Shown: positions 26,346 to 36,095, counted from the first letter of the stretch. The stretch is DNA of 64,000 nucleotides from Thiomicrorhabdus sp. Milos-T2 (GCF_000702325.1 NZ_KL370891.1:642917-706916), one strand, 5' to 3'. Notes: a model not told the origin generated them from the letters alone. Numbers and translations are program-made.

Positions 26346-26972
26346 TTATTGCGCTGCAGCAGTAATACTTTGACTGAGTATATGGGCAATAGCAAGACCC
26401 GCTTGATCAGTTGTAGGGCAGTTTTTAGTACTCACTAAATGGGCGAGTTGAGTCATTTTCATACCTTGTAAACCGCAGGGATTCACCTTACTGAAAGGGG
26501 ATAAATTCATGTTTACGTTTAACGCTAAGCCATGATAACTTTTTTGTTTGCGGATTTTTAAGCCTAATGAGGCGATTTTATGACCGTTAACGTAAACGCC
26601 TGGAGCATCTGAACGTGCTTTAGAGTCAATACCCAATTGAGTTAGATAGGCAATAATACTGTTTTCAAGTAGCGTGACTAAAGCACGAACACCAAGTTTA
26701 TTACGCTTTAAATCAATTAAAACATAGACCACTGTTTGGCCGGGACCATGATAGGTGATTTGTCCACCACGATCGGTTTGTACAATTGGAATATCAGTCT
26801 GTTGGAGTAGATGTTCGGCTTTGCCGTTTAAACCTTGGGTAAATACCGGGGGGTGTTCAACCACCCATAATTCATCAGGGGTGGCGTCAGTGCGATTATC
26901 TGTAAAGGTCTGCATTGCTTCCCAACAGGCCTGGTAGTCTTTTAGGCCAAGACTTTTTATGATAATTGACAT
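26346..26972 (-). CDS. lipB: octanoyltransferase LipB
   Basis: Transfers octanoate from acyl-carrier protein to lipoyl domains. The 208-residue protein has [39 protein letters not shown] with the catalytic Lys, and the catalytic Cys in [11 protein letters not shown]. It lies between ybeD and lipA. A near-match to the dispersed palindrome (26926-26934) codes DYQACWEAM near the N-terminus. Confidence 0.97.
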   Translation of the reverse strand: MSIIIKSLGLKDYQACWEAMQTFTDNRTDATPDELWVVEHPPVFTQGLNGKAEHLLQQTDIPIVQTDRGGQITYHGPGQTVVYVLIDLKRNKLGVRALVTLLENSIIAYLTQLGIDSKARSDAPGVYVNGHKIASLGLKIRKQKSYHGLALNVNMNLSPFSKVNPCGLQGMKMTQLAHLVSTKNCPTTDQAGLAIAHILSQSITAAAQ

Positions 26973-27049
26973 AAGAACCCGCTATAGGTGATGGTTTAAA
27001 ACATTGTTTACAAAGACAATATTACAGATGCAACGTATACAATGACACG

Positions 27050-27079
27050 GTTTACAGCGACATAGTTTACAGCGACATA
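27050..27079. repeat. 15-bp tandem duplication at ybeD 3' end
   Basis: GTTTACAGCGACATA is present twice in direct tandem and spans the stop codon of ybeD on the minus strand. Confidence 0.85.
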
Positions 27080-27351
27080 AGCACTTCAGGGTGCTTTTTC
27101 AAATCGCCATAAATACCATGAATTTGTTCTAAACAGGTAGCGTAAATAGTAATGTTAACCGAGATAAACTTATCGCCTTTAGAGGGCGTGATTTGAATAT
27201 TTTCTCTTGGAGTGTTTGGGGCGTATTTACAGGTAATTTCATAAACCACATCGACAAAGTTTTCACTGTTTTTTCCCATGGCTTTTAGTTTAAAGTCACA
27301 AGGGAACTCAATGAGTGATTCGTTGTCTGGAGTGTGTAAGTCTTTTGTCAT
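27067..27351 (-). CDS. ybeD: YbeD/DUF493-family protein
   Basis: Small 94-residue ACT-like-fold protein of the DUF493 family, found next to lipB in many gammaproteobacteria. The series SLIEFPCDFKLKAMGK, then SVNITIYATCLEQIHGIYGDLKKHPEVLMSL is characteristic. It has been proposed to act in or regulate lipoate metabolism, but its role is not firmly known. It follows dat by 17 bp, so it belongs to the same transcript. Confidence 0.9.
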   Translation of the reverse strand: MTKDLHTPDNESLIEFPCDFKLKAMGKNSENFVDVVYEITCKYAPNTPRENIQITPSKGDKFISVNITIYATCLEQIHGIYGDLKKHPEVLMSL

Positions 27352-27368
27352 AATTGAACCTTAAGCTT

Positions 27369-28259
27369 TTAGTCTTTTTGAGTATGAGCTTTAATAAAAT
27401 GCTGTTTGTGTGCTTGGTAATGCTTATTCATTTTTAACCAAAGCGCACCCGGTTTACCTGTTCCAACAGGTTTATCATCTAATTGGGTGACTGGTAATGC
27501 TTCTTTAGTTGAGCTTGATAACCAAATCTCATCAGCATTATGCAACTCTTCTTGCGTAATATTGCGCTCTTCTAAAGTGATATGGTGCTCTATAGCAATC
27601 GATTCAATCACCATGCGCGTAATGCCGGGTAAAATTTTATTACTATTGGGTGGTGTAATTAAAACATTATCTTTAACAATAAAAGCATTGCTGGCCGTTC
27701 CTTCAGAGACGAGGCCTTTTTTAGTGATTAAGATTGCATCATCGGCACCTTGAGCTTTTGCAGCGAGCTTCATCATAACGTTTGGTAAAAGGGTTATGGC
27801 TTTAATGTCACATCTTAACCAGCGTATATCATCTAAAGTGACTACTTTAATACCGTTTTCAAGTATGCTTTTTGCCACAGGCTTGAGAGGGTTAGTATAA
27901 GCATAAATCGTTGGAGTGAGGCAATCGGCTGGCATATGGTCACGTTGCATTTGTACGCCACGCGTGACTTGTAAATAGATAAATTGATCTTGCCAATCGT
28001 GTTTTTTGATTAGCGTTTCTAAGATTTCTTGCCATTCACTATCACTCAGAGGGTTGAGAATATTCGTACCCTTTAAGCTATTTTTTAAACGTTGTAAATG
28101 TTCTGCAAACCAAAACATTTTTTGATTATAGACAGGAATGACTTCATAGACGCCGTCACCAAATAAAAAACCACGATCTTGTGTTGAGATTTGGGCTTCG
28201 GAAACCGGTAGGTATTGGCCATTTAAATAGGCAATCTGTTGATTAAGAGTATGGGTCAT
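27369..28259 (-). CDS. dat: class IV aminotransferase, probable D-amino acid aminotransferase
   Basis: PLP enzyme of 296 residues in fold type IV. QDRGFLFGDGVYEVIPVYN at the start, the PLP lysine in CDIKAITLLPNVMMK, and the cofactor-binding VSEGTASNAFIV and LPGITRMVI are in place. D-amino acid transaminases convert D-alanine and 2-oxoglutarate to pyruvate and D-glutamate. Placement between dacA (which releases D-alanine) and ybeD supports the D-amino acid reading over branched-chain or aminodeoxychorismate lyase activity, which cannot be excluded. A ribosome site AGGAC precedes the ATG. An octamer array and a stem-loop lie upstream. Confidence 0.82.
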   Translation of the reverse strand: MTHTLNQQIAYLNGQYLPVSEAQISTQDRGFLFGDGVYEVIPVYNQKMFWFAEHLQRLKNSLKGTNILNPLSDSEWQEILETLIKKHDWQDQFIYLQVTRGVQMQRDHMPADCLTPTIYAYTNPLKPVAKSILENGIKVVTLDDIRWLRCDIKAITLLPNVMMKLAAKAQGADDAILITKKGLVSEGTASNAFIVKDNVLITPPNSNKILPGITRMVIESIAIEHHITLEERNITQEELHNADEIWLSSSTKEALPVTQLDDKPVGTGKPGALWLKMNKHYQAHKQHFIKAHTQKD

Positions 28260-28310
28260 TTTGTGTCCTGTAATGACAATGCCATGCTAAAAATAAACAT
28301 GGCATAAAAC

Positions 28311-28374
28311 AGTTAAACAGTTAAACAGTTAAACAGTTAAACAGTTAAACAGTTAAACAGTTAAACAGTTAAAA
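28311..28374. repeat. eight-unit octamer tandem array (AGTTAAAC)n
   Basis: Seven perfect and one imperfect copy of AGTTAAAC fill the dacA-dat gap, from 52 bp upstream of the dat start to 6 bp short of the dacA stop. Adjacent to it is a stem-loop ATGCCATG...CATGGCAT (28279-28305). Perfect short tandem arrays are prone to slippage, so copy number may vary between cells. Confidence 0.92.
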
Positions 28375-28380
28375 AAGTTA

Positions 28381-29577
28381 TTAGCCAAGAAGAGAGTTAA
28401 TGAATAACTTAAATTGGTCAATTAATTTTTTAAAGAAAGAACCTTCTTCAACTGGGTCTAAAGCAACTAATGTTTTATCAGCAATAGTTTCATCACCTAA
28501 GGTGATATGCAAGGTACCTAATGTTACTCCTTCTTCAATAGGGGCTTTAATTTCTGGGTTAACAGAACTTTCTATTTTGATATTTTTATATTGCCCGCGT
28601 GGAATAGTGATGTATAAATCATCGGTTAAACCTACACCAATTAAATCACGTGTACCTTCCCAAACTTTTACATCATTTAAACGCTGTTTAGCGGCATAAA
28701 GTTTATGTGTTTCAAAAAAACGAAAACCGTAATTAAGAAGTTTTTGACTCTCTTGTACTCGCATTTTAGAACTTGATGTTCCAAGAACAATGGTGATTAA
28801 ACGGTCGTTTTCGCGCTTAGCAGAAGACACTAGGCAATAACCTGCACTTTGGGTATGGCCTGTTTTTAAACCATCTACCGTTGGGTCTTGCCAAAGAAGT
28901 TTGTTGCGATTGTATTGAGTAATGCCATTAAAGGTAAATTTCTTCTGTGAATACCATTTGTACTCTTCAGGGAATTGAGTGATTAACGCTTTGGTGAGTA
29001 ATGCTAAATCATAAGCGGTAGTGTAATGGTCAGCGTCAGGAAGGCCTGTGGCATTAACAAAGTGAGTATGTTCCATTCCTAAACTTTTTGCATATTTGTT
29101 CATCAGTTCTGCAAAAACTTCTTCACTTCCTGCAATATGTTCAGCTAACGCCACACTAGCATCATTACCAGATTGAATAACCATGCCTTTAATTAAATCT
29201 TTAACAGAGACTTGTTTACCAACTTCAATAAACATTTTAGAGCCTGGCATTTTCCAGGCTTTTTTACTAATCGTTACCATGTCATCTAAATGAATATTGT
29301 CATTAGCCAGCTCATTAATGACCACAAATCCCGTCATGATTTTGGTTAAACTTGCGGGTTCAACTCTTAAGTGAGAATCTTTTTCTGCTAGTGTAGAACC
29401 ACTGTTAAAATCAAGCACAAGATAGGCTTTAGCGGCGATGTTTGGCGCAGAAGGAATAACATGTGGTGTTGCAATGGTAGGGGTGGGAAGTGCGTCAGCT
29501 GAAGCTGTTTGTACCATGGTTATTAAGCTGAAAAAGCTTAGCGTTAAAAGCGTAATTGTATTTTTTAGAGTAAGCAT
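28381..29577 (-). CDS. dacA: D-alanyl-D-alanine carboxypeptidase DacA (PBP5/6)
   Basis: Periplasmic, membrane-anchored enzyme that trims the terminal D-Ala from peptidoglycan pentapeptides. Catalytic motifs: SLTK (in EPASLTKIM), SGN (in IQSGNDASVALAEH) and KTG (in DGLKTGHTQSAGY). A signal peptide ends near SASA. A C-terminal beta domain is followed by an amphipathic helix (FFKKLIDQFKLFINSLLG) that anchors to the membrane. The start at 29577 gives a normal signal peptide and 398 residues; an ATG 26 codons upstream would bury it. It is part of the rod-shape gene series. Confidence 0.95.
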   Translation of the reverse strand: MLTLKNTITLLTLSFFSLITMVQTASADALPTPTIATPHVIPSAPNIAAKAYLVLDFNSGSTLAEKDSHLRVEPASLTKIMTGFVVINELANDNIHLDDMVTISKKAWKMPGSKMFIEVGKQVSVKDLIKGMVIQSGNDASVALAEHIAGSEEVFAELMNKYAKSLGMEHTHFVNATGLPDADHYTTAYDLALLTKALITQFPEEYKWYSQKKFTFNGITQYNRNKLLWQDPTVDGLKTGHTQSAGYCLVSSAKRENDRLITIVLGTSSSKMRVQESQKLLNYGFRFFETHKLYAAKQRLNDVKVWEGTRDLIGVGLTDDLYITIPRGQYKNIKIESSVNPEIKAPIEEGVTLGTLHITLGDETIADKTLVALDPVEEGSFFKKLIDQFKLFINSLLG

Positions 29578-29745
29578 AGCTGCGTCTAGTTCCCTACGGT
29601 TATTGGGTTTAAATCTGAAGTGTTTTAAAGGCTTTAAAAAGGAGTAATTTAACATATTTTAAGTTGAATCTAAACGATATAACCTTGAAATATGATTAAT
29701 TAAGGGCTAAAAATTAGGCATGTTTTTATTGTCAGAGAGTAAGCT

Positions 29746-29757
29746 ACCAGGCCTGGT
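29746..29757 (+). repeat. dispersed palindrome, intergenic copy
   Basis: Perfect ACCAGGCCTGGT in the rodA-dacA gap, 20 bp after the rodA stop (minus-strand sense). Confidence 0.9.
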
Positions 29758-29776
29758 TGGTGCTTCTTGTAGCAAA

Positions 29777-30904
29777 TTAATCGGTAAGTAAGCGTTTGTG
29801 GGTATGAATCGACATTAATATACCAAAACTAATCATAAGAGTAACTAACGAGCTCCCTCCGTAACTGATTAATGGTAGGGGCAGACCAACAACCGGAAGT
29901 AGACCGCTGACCATTCCAATATTGACAAAAATATAAACAAATAAGGTCATGGTTAAGCTTGCTGCAATGAGGCGAGTAAAGTTATCTTGTGCCTGAGAGG
30001 CTATATACAAGCCACGTGCAATAACAAATGAGTAAAGCGTAAGTAGGGTAATCACGCCCAATAATCCAAACTCTTCGGAAAGTACGGAAAAGATAAAGTC
30101 GGTTGTACTTTCAGGTAAAAAGTCTAAATGTGCTTGAGTGCTTCCCATAAACCCTTTGCCTTCAATCCCTCCTGAACCAATGGCTATTTTAGATTGAATA
30201 ATGTGGTAACCACTGCCTAGAGGGTCTGATTCAGGATTTAAAAAAGTTAAAACACGCTGCTTTTGATAAGCGTGCATAAAATGCCATGCAATGGGGGCGC
30301 TAGCAACGGTGGCAGTAATGGCGGCTAGAATGACTTTCCATGGCAGGCCTGCAAAAAACAATACAAACAGTCCACTCATCGCAATCAGTAATGAAGTTCC
30401 TAAATCAGGCTGCACCACAATTAAGCTGGCGGTTAATGCGATTATTAAGGCACCCATGAATAAGCGTTTATAACTTGGCGGGAATTCGCTATTAGCAAAG
30501 AGCCAAGCAACTGTTATAGGTAATACAAGTTTCATTAATTCAGAGGGTTGAAATTTAGCTATCCCTAAATCTAGCCAACGTTGTGCGCCTTTACCAATGT
30601 CACCAAATAAAATCACCGCTATTAGCATGAGTATGCCTAATAGAAATAACCAAGGTGTAAATATATAGATAATATTTGGTGGGATTTGAGCAAAAACAAA
30701 CATAAGCCCTAATGCAAAACCAATTCGGATAATATGGCGGGTAATAACAGCCTCATCGCCACCTGATGCACTGTAAACAATTGCGATACTGACAGTTAAT
30801 AAAAGTAATAAAACTAACAGTAGCCAACCATCAATATGCAGGGCGACTAATAGGCCTTTATTTTGGCGATACATCTGTTGTGGTTGTATATTTTCTAGTT
30901 TCAT
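29777..30904 (-). CDS. rodA: rod-shape SEDS glycosyltransferase RodA
   Basis: Polytopic inner-membrane peptidoglycan polymerase of 375 residues that works with PBP2 in the elongasome. About ten spans are visible. SEDS signatures include FQPSELMKLVLPI, VVQPDLGTSLLIAMSG, ESTTDFIFSVLSEEFGLLG and the terminal GLPLPLISYGGSS. Its start overlaps the mrdA stop by 4 bp, implying coupling. Confidence 0.96.
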   Translation of the reverse strand: MKLENIQPQQMYRQNKGLLVALHIDGWLLLVLLLLLTVSIAIVYSASGGDEAVITRHIIRIGFALGLMFVFAQIPPNIIYIFTPWLFLLGILMLIAVILFGDIGKGAQRWLDLGIAKFQPSELMKLVLPITVAWLFANSEFPPSYKRLFMGALIIALTASLIVVQPDLGTSLLIAMSGLFVLFFAGLPWKVILAAITATVASAPIAWHFMHAYQKQRVLTFLNPESDPLGSGYHIIQSKIAIGSGGIEGKGFMGSTQAHLDFLPESTTDFIFSVLSEEFGLLGVITLLTLYSFVIARGLYIASQAQDNFTRLIAASLTMTLFVYIFVNIGMVSGLLPVVGLPLPLISYGGSSLVTLMISFGILMSIHTHKRLLTD

Positions 30905-32760
30905 TTTGAAGTAGTTTTTTGTTTTTTATCTGATTTAGTATTTTTATCAGGAAGCTTGTCTTTTAAGTATCTTTTTATTAAATTAACCCCCAAGGTTGAT
31001 GCTCCTCTACCGCCATTTTCAATAATAATTGAAACTGCAATTTGAGGTTTATTAACAGGAGCAAAACCAATAAATAATGAGTGGTCATGTAATCGTTTGG
31101 CTAATTCAGAGGCATTATATTTACCTTGGTTTAAGCTAAATACTTGTGCCGTACCAGTTTTACCGGCCATTTTAAAGGGTAGATTTTTACCATCTCTGCG
31201 AGCAGTGCCCCTTGCTCCATGCATGACATTTTTCATTCCCTGGATAACAGCTTCCCAATTTGAGATTTTTTTAATTTCAATTTGCTCTGAGGGTGAATCG
31301 GTTAATTCATTTCTAAGTAAATGTGGTTGAATAATTTTTCCGCGGTTAGCTAATATGGCAGTTGCTTTTGCTAATTGCAATGGAGTGGTTAAATTATAAC
31401 CTTGACCGATCGCCGATATAATTGTTTCACCCCGATACCAGGGTTTACCTTTGGTTTTTTGTTTCCACTCTTGAGACGGCAAAATCCCCTTAGATTCACC
31501 ATTAATATCAATATTGGTTTTTGAACCAAAGCCAAAAGGTGCTAATGCATCGTGAATAGCATCCACACCCATAAGTAAACTCAGTTTGTAAAAGTAAGTA
31601 TCACATGATTGAGCGATTGCCGCATTCATATCGACCAATCCATGTCCCCAGCGTTTCCAATCACGATAACGGTGCCCCGCAAATTCTAAATAGCCCGGAT
31701 CAAAAACTGTCTTTTTGGGCGAAATATAGTTGTTCTCAATGGCTCCTAAGGCCACAAAAGGTTTAATTGTTGAACCAGGAGGGTATTGTCCGTTTATAAC
31801 ACGGTTAATAAATGGACGGTCTGGGTCATTAAGCAGGTGACTGTAGTTTTTTTGATTAATACCATCGACAAATAAATTTGGATCAAAAGTCGGCATACTT
31901 ACAAAGGCTAAAATTTCACCGTTTTGCGGGTCGATGGCAACGATTGCACCACGTTTTTCTTTTAACAGAGATTCAGCATATTGTTGTAACTTAATGTCTA
32001 AAGTGAGTTGTATATCTTTACCGGGCGTAGCGGGTATGGTTTCTAACTTACGTAAGATTCGACCACGAGCATTGGTTTCAATTTGTTGAATACCAGGCGA
32101 ACCGTGAAGAATTTTTTCGTAATAGCGTTCTATTCCTGATTTACCAATAATATTTGTGCCTAAATACTCTTTTGCATTTAACCCTTTTAGCTCTTTTTCA
32201 TTAATTCTGCCAACGTAGCCCAATGCATGAACTGCTGTGCTTTTATTTGGGTAGACGCGTTTAAGGCGAGCGGTTAGGGTGACGCCAGGATGTTTATAGC
32301 TAATAACGGAAAAGCGTGCTGCCTGTTCTTCGGTAACCGAAAAAGGCAGGGTATAGGATTTTGAACGATTCCATTGTCTAAATTTTTTAAAATACTGCTC
32401 TATTTTCTCGGGCTTAGTGGTATCTAATAAATTCATTAATTCAAGTTTAAAGGCTTTAATATCATCCATTTTTTCTCGAATCATGGTAAGAGCATAAACG
32501 GGTTGGTTATCAGCTAATAAGATGTGATTGCGGTCATAAATTTTTCCACGAGTTGGCGGTAAGGTTTCAACGGAGATTCTGTTACCTTCTGCTAAACCAT
32601 GGTAGCGTTCAAAGTTATACCATTGTAAATGTGCCATACGCCCAATTAAAAAGGCAAATAGAACAAGTACAAAGCCATAAGCAAAGTAAAGACGAAAGCG
32701 AAAAAGTCGCTTTTGCTGGAGGTTCTCAGCATCACTGTTGAATTTTAAGGAATCCTGCAT
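30901..32760 (-). CDS. mrdA: penicillin-binding protein 2 (MrdA)
   Basis: Elongasome transpeptidase of 619 residues anchored by one N-terminal span (about 24-44). The pedestal domain (TLPPTRGKIYDRN, about 50-230) precedes the transpeptidase domain, with the active Ser in PPGSTIKPF, the SxN-position motif in AQSCDTYFYKL and KTG in MAGKTGTAQVF. It lies 23 bp after mreD and overlaps rodA. The Lys-rich tail (DKNTKSDKKQKTTSK) is unremarkable. Confidence 0.96.
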   Translation of the reverse strand: MQDSLKFNSDAENLQQKRLFRFRLYFAYGFVLVLFAFLIGRMAHLQWYNFERYHGLAEGNRISVETLPPTRGKIYDRNHILLADNQPVYALTMIREKMDDIKAFKLELMNLLDTTKPEKIEQYFKKFRQWNRSKSYTLPFSVTEEQAARFSVISYKHPGVTLTARLKRVYPNKSTAVHALGYVGRINEKELKGLNAKEYLGTNIIGKSGIERYYEKILHGSPGIQQIETNARGRILRKLETIPATPGKDIQLTLDIKLQQYAESLLKEKRGAIVAIDPQNGEILAFVSMPTFDPNLFVDGINQKNYSHLLNDPDRPFINRVINGQYPPGSTIKPFVALGAIENNYISPKKTVFDPGYLEFAGHRYRDWKRWGHGLVDMNAAIAQSCDTYFYKLSLLMGVDAIHDALAPFGFGSKTNIDINGESKGILPSQEWKQKTKGKPWYRGETIISAIGQGYNLTTPLQLAKATAILANRGKIIQPHLLRNELTDSPSEQIEIKKISNWEAVIQGMKNVMHGARGTARRDGKNLPFKMAGKTGTAQVFSLNQGKYNASELAKRLHDHSLFIGFAPVNKPQIAVSIIIENGGRGASTLGVNLIKRYLKDKLPDKNTKSDKKQKTTSK

Positions 32761-32783
32761 ATTAATCTTATTACCTAGTCCTT

Positions 32784-33281
32784 TTAGGGAGTGTTTTGCG
32801 TAAGTTTATTTAATATGCCTGATAAAACAGGCCAGATTAAAATGCCGGCAGCCGGCATGCTCCAATAAGGCACAAATGTTCCATCATCTAAAACAGGATT
32901 AAAAAATAGTGTGTTTAAGGCCTGATAAATCAATAAATAGAGCCCAATAATAAAGGCTTGTTGCCATGAGGGATAAGTGCGAAATTGCAAGCGGTTTCTA
33001 ATCATCATAAACAGAATGACGCAGTATAGAAGCGCATGCGCTCCAAGTGTAGTTTGATAAAGCGCATCCGTTAGAACACCTAAAGAGAATGCCCCTATAA
33101 AATAAGTTCTATCTAAAAAATGGCCACTCCAGTATAGAACAGCCAATAAAGTCATTGGAGGCAAAATTTGTAGGGAGCTATTTAATAGCACCATACTGTC
33201 AATGATTAGCCCAAGTAAGTAGGTTAGCAAGATTAACCAACGAACCTGACTAGATCGGATGTTTACAAAACTTTCGGTCAT
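32784..33281 (-). CDS. mreD: rod-shape membrane protein MreD
   Basis: Polytopic inner-membrane protein of 165 residues with about five spans, consistent in size and hydrophobicity with MreD. DALYQTTLGAHALLY and the surrounding helices match the family. It links MreC and the elongasome; its start overlaps mreC by 4 bp. Sequence conservation in MreD is low, so the call leans on position between mreC and mrdA. Confidence 0.92.
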   Translation of the reverse strand: MTESFVNIRSSQVRWLILLTYLLGLIIDSMVLLNSSLQILPPMTLLAVLYWSGHFLDRTYFIGAFSLGVLTDALYQTTLGAHALLYCVILFMMIRNRLQFRTYPSWQQAFIIGLYLLIYQALNTLFFNPVLDDGTFVPYWSMPAAGILIWPVLSGILNKLTQNTP

Positions 33282-34150
33282 GGCTCTTTACCTTTGCTAG
33301 ATGCATCCTTTTGACTCTTTAGATTAAAGTCTAAATCAAAATCAAAGTCATTATTCCAATTCTCATCTTCTTGTTGGTTGATGATTAAGACTTTATGGGA
33401 TTGGTTTAATTTAGCAATAGGGGTGGCTGTAATTCTAAAGTAAGGGTTGTCACCTTGTGTTTCAATTTGGGTAATTATCGCTACGGGATACCCCGCAGGA
33501 AAAATTCCGCCTAAACCAGAACTCTCTAAAATATCCCCTTCTCTAATAGCGCTATTCACAGGGATAAAGCCTAGTTGAGTATTGTCGTGTCCGGTACCGC
33601 TTAAAATACCACGTTGTCCAGTTCTTTGAACTCTAACTGGAATTTGGTGTTCAGGGTCTGTAATTAATAAAACTCTTGATGTGGTAGGGGTCGTTTGTAT
33701 TATTTGCCCCATAATGCCTTGTGAATCAATAACGGTTTGTTGTTTTTTAACGTTATCAAGATTACCTTTATTTAAGGTTAGAAATTGAGATAAAGGATTA
33801 CTGCTATAAAAAGTGACTGTTGCGATTTGTACATTTTGGTTTGTGATTTTACCGGTGGTGCCGAGTAACGACTCTAAACGCTGAACTTGCAGTTCAAGAT
33901 TAATAACTTGTTGTTGCTTGGCTTTGAGTAATAACATTTCAGTCTTTAGTTGCTGGTTTTCTCTTTCAAGAGTATTAATTGAGCTAAAGTCTGTTGTGAT
34001 TAAATTATAGATTTGTTGAGGAAAGGTTGCTGCTCTTTCAATGGGCGTTAAGGTGGTTAAAAGAACACTGCGCAAGCTACCTAAAATTTGACCATAGTGG
34101 TCGGCCGCCATTAGCACAATGGAAAGCAGAAATGCAATAATAAACTGCAT
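33278..34150 (-). CDS. mreC: rod-shape periplasmic protein MreC
   Basis: Single-span inner-membrane protein of 290 residues. After the N-terminal span (about 1-25) comes a coiled coil (about 62-95, NTLERENQQLKTEMLLLKAK) and the beta-rich domain with SQGIMGQIIQ, TDPEHQIPVRVQRTGQRG and EGDILESSGLGGIFPAGYPV. MreC scaffolds PBP2/RodA. The tail is acidic and Asp/Asn-rich. It lies 70 bp after mreB. Confidence 0.95.
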   Translation of the reverse strand: MQFIIAFLLSIVLMAADHYGQILGSLRSVLLTTLTPIERAATFPQQIYNLITTDFSSINTLERENQQLKTEMLLLKAKQQQVINLELQVQRLESLLGTTGKITNQNVQIATVTFYSSNPLSQFLTLNKGNLDNVKKQQTVIDSQGIMGQIIQTTPTTSRVLLITDPEHQIPVRVQRTGQRGILSGTGHDNTQLGFIPVNSAIREGDILESSGLGGIFPAGYPVAIITQIETQGDNPYFRITATPIAKLNQSHKVLIINQQEDENWNNDFDFDLDFNLKSQKDASSKGKEP

Positions 34151-34220
34151 GCCTTCCTTGTGCGAGGATGGGGATATTAGCTTAATAAGTGTTCTCCTAG
34201 GAGTGAGTTAGTTGGCCGTT

Positions 34221-35267
34221 TTACTCAAAAGAAAAAACGTCAACGCCTTTTTCATCCATAAGTTCTAGTGCTCGGCCTCCACCACGTGCTACACATGTTA
34301 GTGGGTCATCCGCAATAATGACAGGAATTCCAGTCTCTTCTGAAAGCAGAGTGCTTAGGTTGCGAAGCAAAGCTCCACCACCGGTTAACACAATTCCGTG
34401 TTCTGCAATATCAGCACCTAATTCAGGAGGAGTGTTTTCAAGAGCGGTTCTAACCGCACTGACAATTGCAGATAGAGGTTCCTGCAATGCTTCAAGTACT
34501 TCGTTACTGTTTAGAGTGAAACGACGAGGTACGGCTTCTGCAATGTTAGAGCCATGAACTTCCATCGTGTCAGGGGTTACTTCATGGTAAGCGGTACCAA
34601 TGGTTTTTTTGATTTTTTCTGCAGTCGTTTCACCAATAATCATGCCGTAGTTACGACGAACATATTTGATTATAGCGTCATCAAAACGGTCTCCACCCAC
34701 TTTAACCGAGTCAGACCAAACAATGCCGTTTAGAGAAAGTGTGGCAACTTCAGTAGTACCTCCACCAATATCTACCACCATAGAACCCGTTGGTTCACTT
34801 ACTGGCATACCCGCCCCAATAGCCGCAGCCATCGGTTCTTCAATTAAGTAAACTTCACGAGCCCCCGCACCTGCGGCCGATTCACGAATAGCACGACGTT
34901 CTACTTGGGTTGAACCACAAGGCACGCAAACTAATACACGAGGACTTGGCTGAAAAAATTTAGCTTCATGAACTTTTTTGATAAAAGCTTGTAGCATTTT
35001 TTCTGTGACTTCAAAGTCAGCAATAACACCATCTTTAAGAGGGCGAACAGTTTGAATATCTTGGTTTTCTTTACCGAGCATTAATTTAGCGTTTTCACCT
35101 ACAGCCACAATTGAACGACTATTGTTACTTCGTTTGTTGTTGCGAATTGAAACGACTGACGGCTCGTTTAATACCATTCCTTTCCCACGAACGTAAATAA
35201 GCGTGTTTGCGGTACCTAAATCAATAGATAGATCGTTTGAGAAAAGTCCCATGAATTTGCGAAACAT
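34221..35267 (-). CDS. mreB: actin-like cytoskeletal protein MreB
   Basis: Membrane-associated actin homologue that organises lateral wall synthesis. The 348-residue protein shows [11 protein letters not shown] (phosphate 1), [14 protein letters not shown] (phosphate 2) and the adenosine motif [12 protein letters not shown]. It is the first gene of the minus-strand rod-shape series mreB-mreC-mreD-mrdA-rodA-dacA-dat-ybeD-lipB-lipA. The ribosome site AAGGGC is weak; the start follows a leader holding a stem-loop about 90 bp upstream. Confidence 0.97.
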   Translation of the reverse strand: MFRKFMGLFSNDLSIDLGTANTLIYVRGKGMVLNEPSVVSIRNNKRSNNSRSIVAVGENAKLMLGKENQDIQTVRPLKDGVIADFEVTEKMLQAFIKKVHEAKFFQPSPRVLVCVPCGSTQVERRAIRESAAGAGAREVYLIEEPMAAAIGAGMPVSEPTGSMVVDIGGGTTEVATLSLNGIVWSDSVKVGGDRFDDAIIKYVRRNYGMIIGETTAEKIKKTIGTAYHEVTPDTMEVHGSNIAEAVPRRFTLNSNEVLEALQEPLSAIVSAVRTALENTPPELGADIAEHGIVLTGGGALLRNLSTLLSEETGIPVIIADDPLTCVARGGGRALELMDEKGVDVFSFE

Positions 35268-35807
35268 AGAGTGTGGCCCTTAAAGATTTAGACTGAAAAA
35301 GAGCTTTGCAAGAGTCGATGAATGGTTAAAAAAGGCTATAAGTCTCTATCTCCAGCCTAAAAAACCACACAATAGCTCTGGCTATTCTGTGTGTTTTTTT
35401 AGACTGCAGCTAAAGAGTTCGATCTCTTTTTTCTTACATCTCTGACGCGGGCAAAAGTCTCTGAAAAATAATCTTGGCATTTTAACTTATTATGCATGAG
35501 GGTAGAAGACTAATTTTTGTGAAAAGATTACTTTTATTGTGAAAATTGACAAGTGGGTAGAATATATAGATTGAAGCTAATGGTTTTAAGGATTTTAAGA
35601 TTCCATATTGGCCTCTCTGTTCGGAAAATTCCTTTTTAAAAGCGTTAATTAAACTTTAGAAGAAAACGTTAATATGGTATTTTATACGGCCAAATTTTAT
35701 CTACTGGTTTTAACGAAAGTTTGGTTATGAGAGGTTTAACAAAGTCGCTTAAAAGGTTAAGCAGTCGTTCAACCAGTAGTTCAACCGTATCCGATTAGGA
35801 GTAGCGT
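35268..35807. other. 540-bp divergent gap mreB/gatC
   Basis: This holds the stem-loop described next and promoter-like hexamers, none decisive: TTGACA at 35546-35551 has only a 15-bp-spaced TAGATT. A 23-codon open frame (35727-35798, beginning MRGLTKSLKRLSS) ends within the gatC ribosome site, but its own start lacks a good ribosome site. No larger gene or repeat element was seen. Confidence 0.5.
35359..35400. terminator. terminator-like stem-loop in a divergent gap
   Basis: AAAAAACCACACAATAGC, loop TCTG, then GCTATTCTGTGTG and seven T. The stem is strong with one bulge. Since mreB and gatC diverge, neither needs a terminator here; it may end a short RNA or attenuate the mreB leader. Confidence 0.6.
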
Positions 35808-36095
35808 GTGTCTTTAGGAAAAACTGAAGTCGAATACATTTCACGTCTAGCGGCTATCGAAGTTAACGAATCTGAAGTTAATGATGTGGCCGCTAAATTG
35901 TCTAATATTTTAGATTTGTTCTCACAAATGCAAGCAACAGATACCGAAAACGTATCGCCAATGGCTCATCCATTAGATCAGGTTCAGCGATTGCGTCCTG
36001 ATGTGGTCACAGCTGTTGACCAGCATGAAAAATTACAATCGGTAGCCCCAAAAGTGGAAAACGATTTGTACTTAGTGCCACAAGTGATTGAGTGA
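35808..36095 (+). CDS. gatC: Asp/Glu-tRNA amidotransferase subunit GatC
   Basis: Small stabilising subunit (95 residues) of GatCAB, which converts Glu-tRNAGln or Asp-tRNAAsn to the amide. VEYISRLAAIEVNE, LSNILDLFSQM and NVSPMAHPLDQVQRLRPDVV are characteristic. The start is GTG at 35808 with TTAGGAG before it. It leads the operon gatC-gatA-gatB with gaps of 13 and 16 bp. Confidence 0.95.
   Translation: MSLGKTEVEYISRLAAIEVNESEVNDVAAKLSNILDLFSQMQATDTENVSPMAHPLDQVQRLRPDVVTAVDQHEKLQSVAPKVENDLYLVPQVIE

Noticed and set aside
28311-28374. CRISPR array
   Set aside because: The units are contiguous octamers with no spacers.
35727-35798. Leader peptide gene before gatC
   Set aside because: The 23-codon frame lacks a good ribosome site and shows no run of regulatory codons; kept only as a note.
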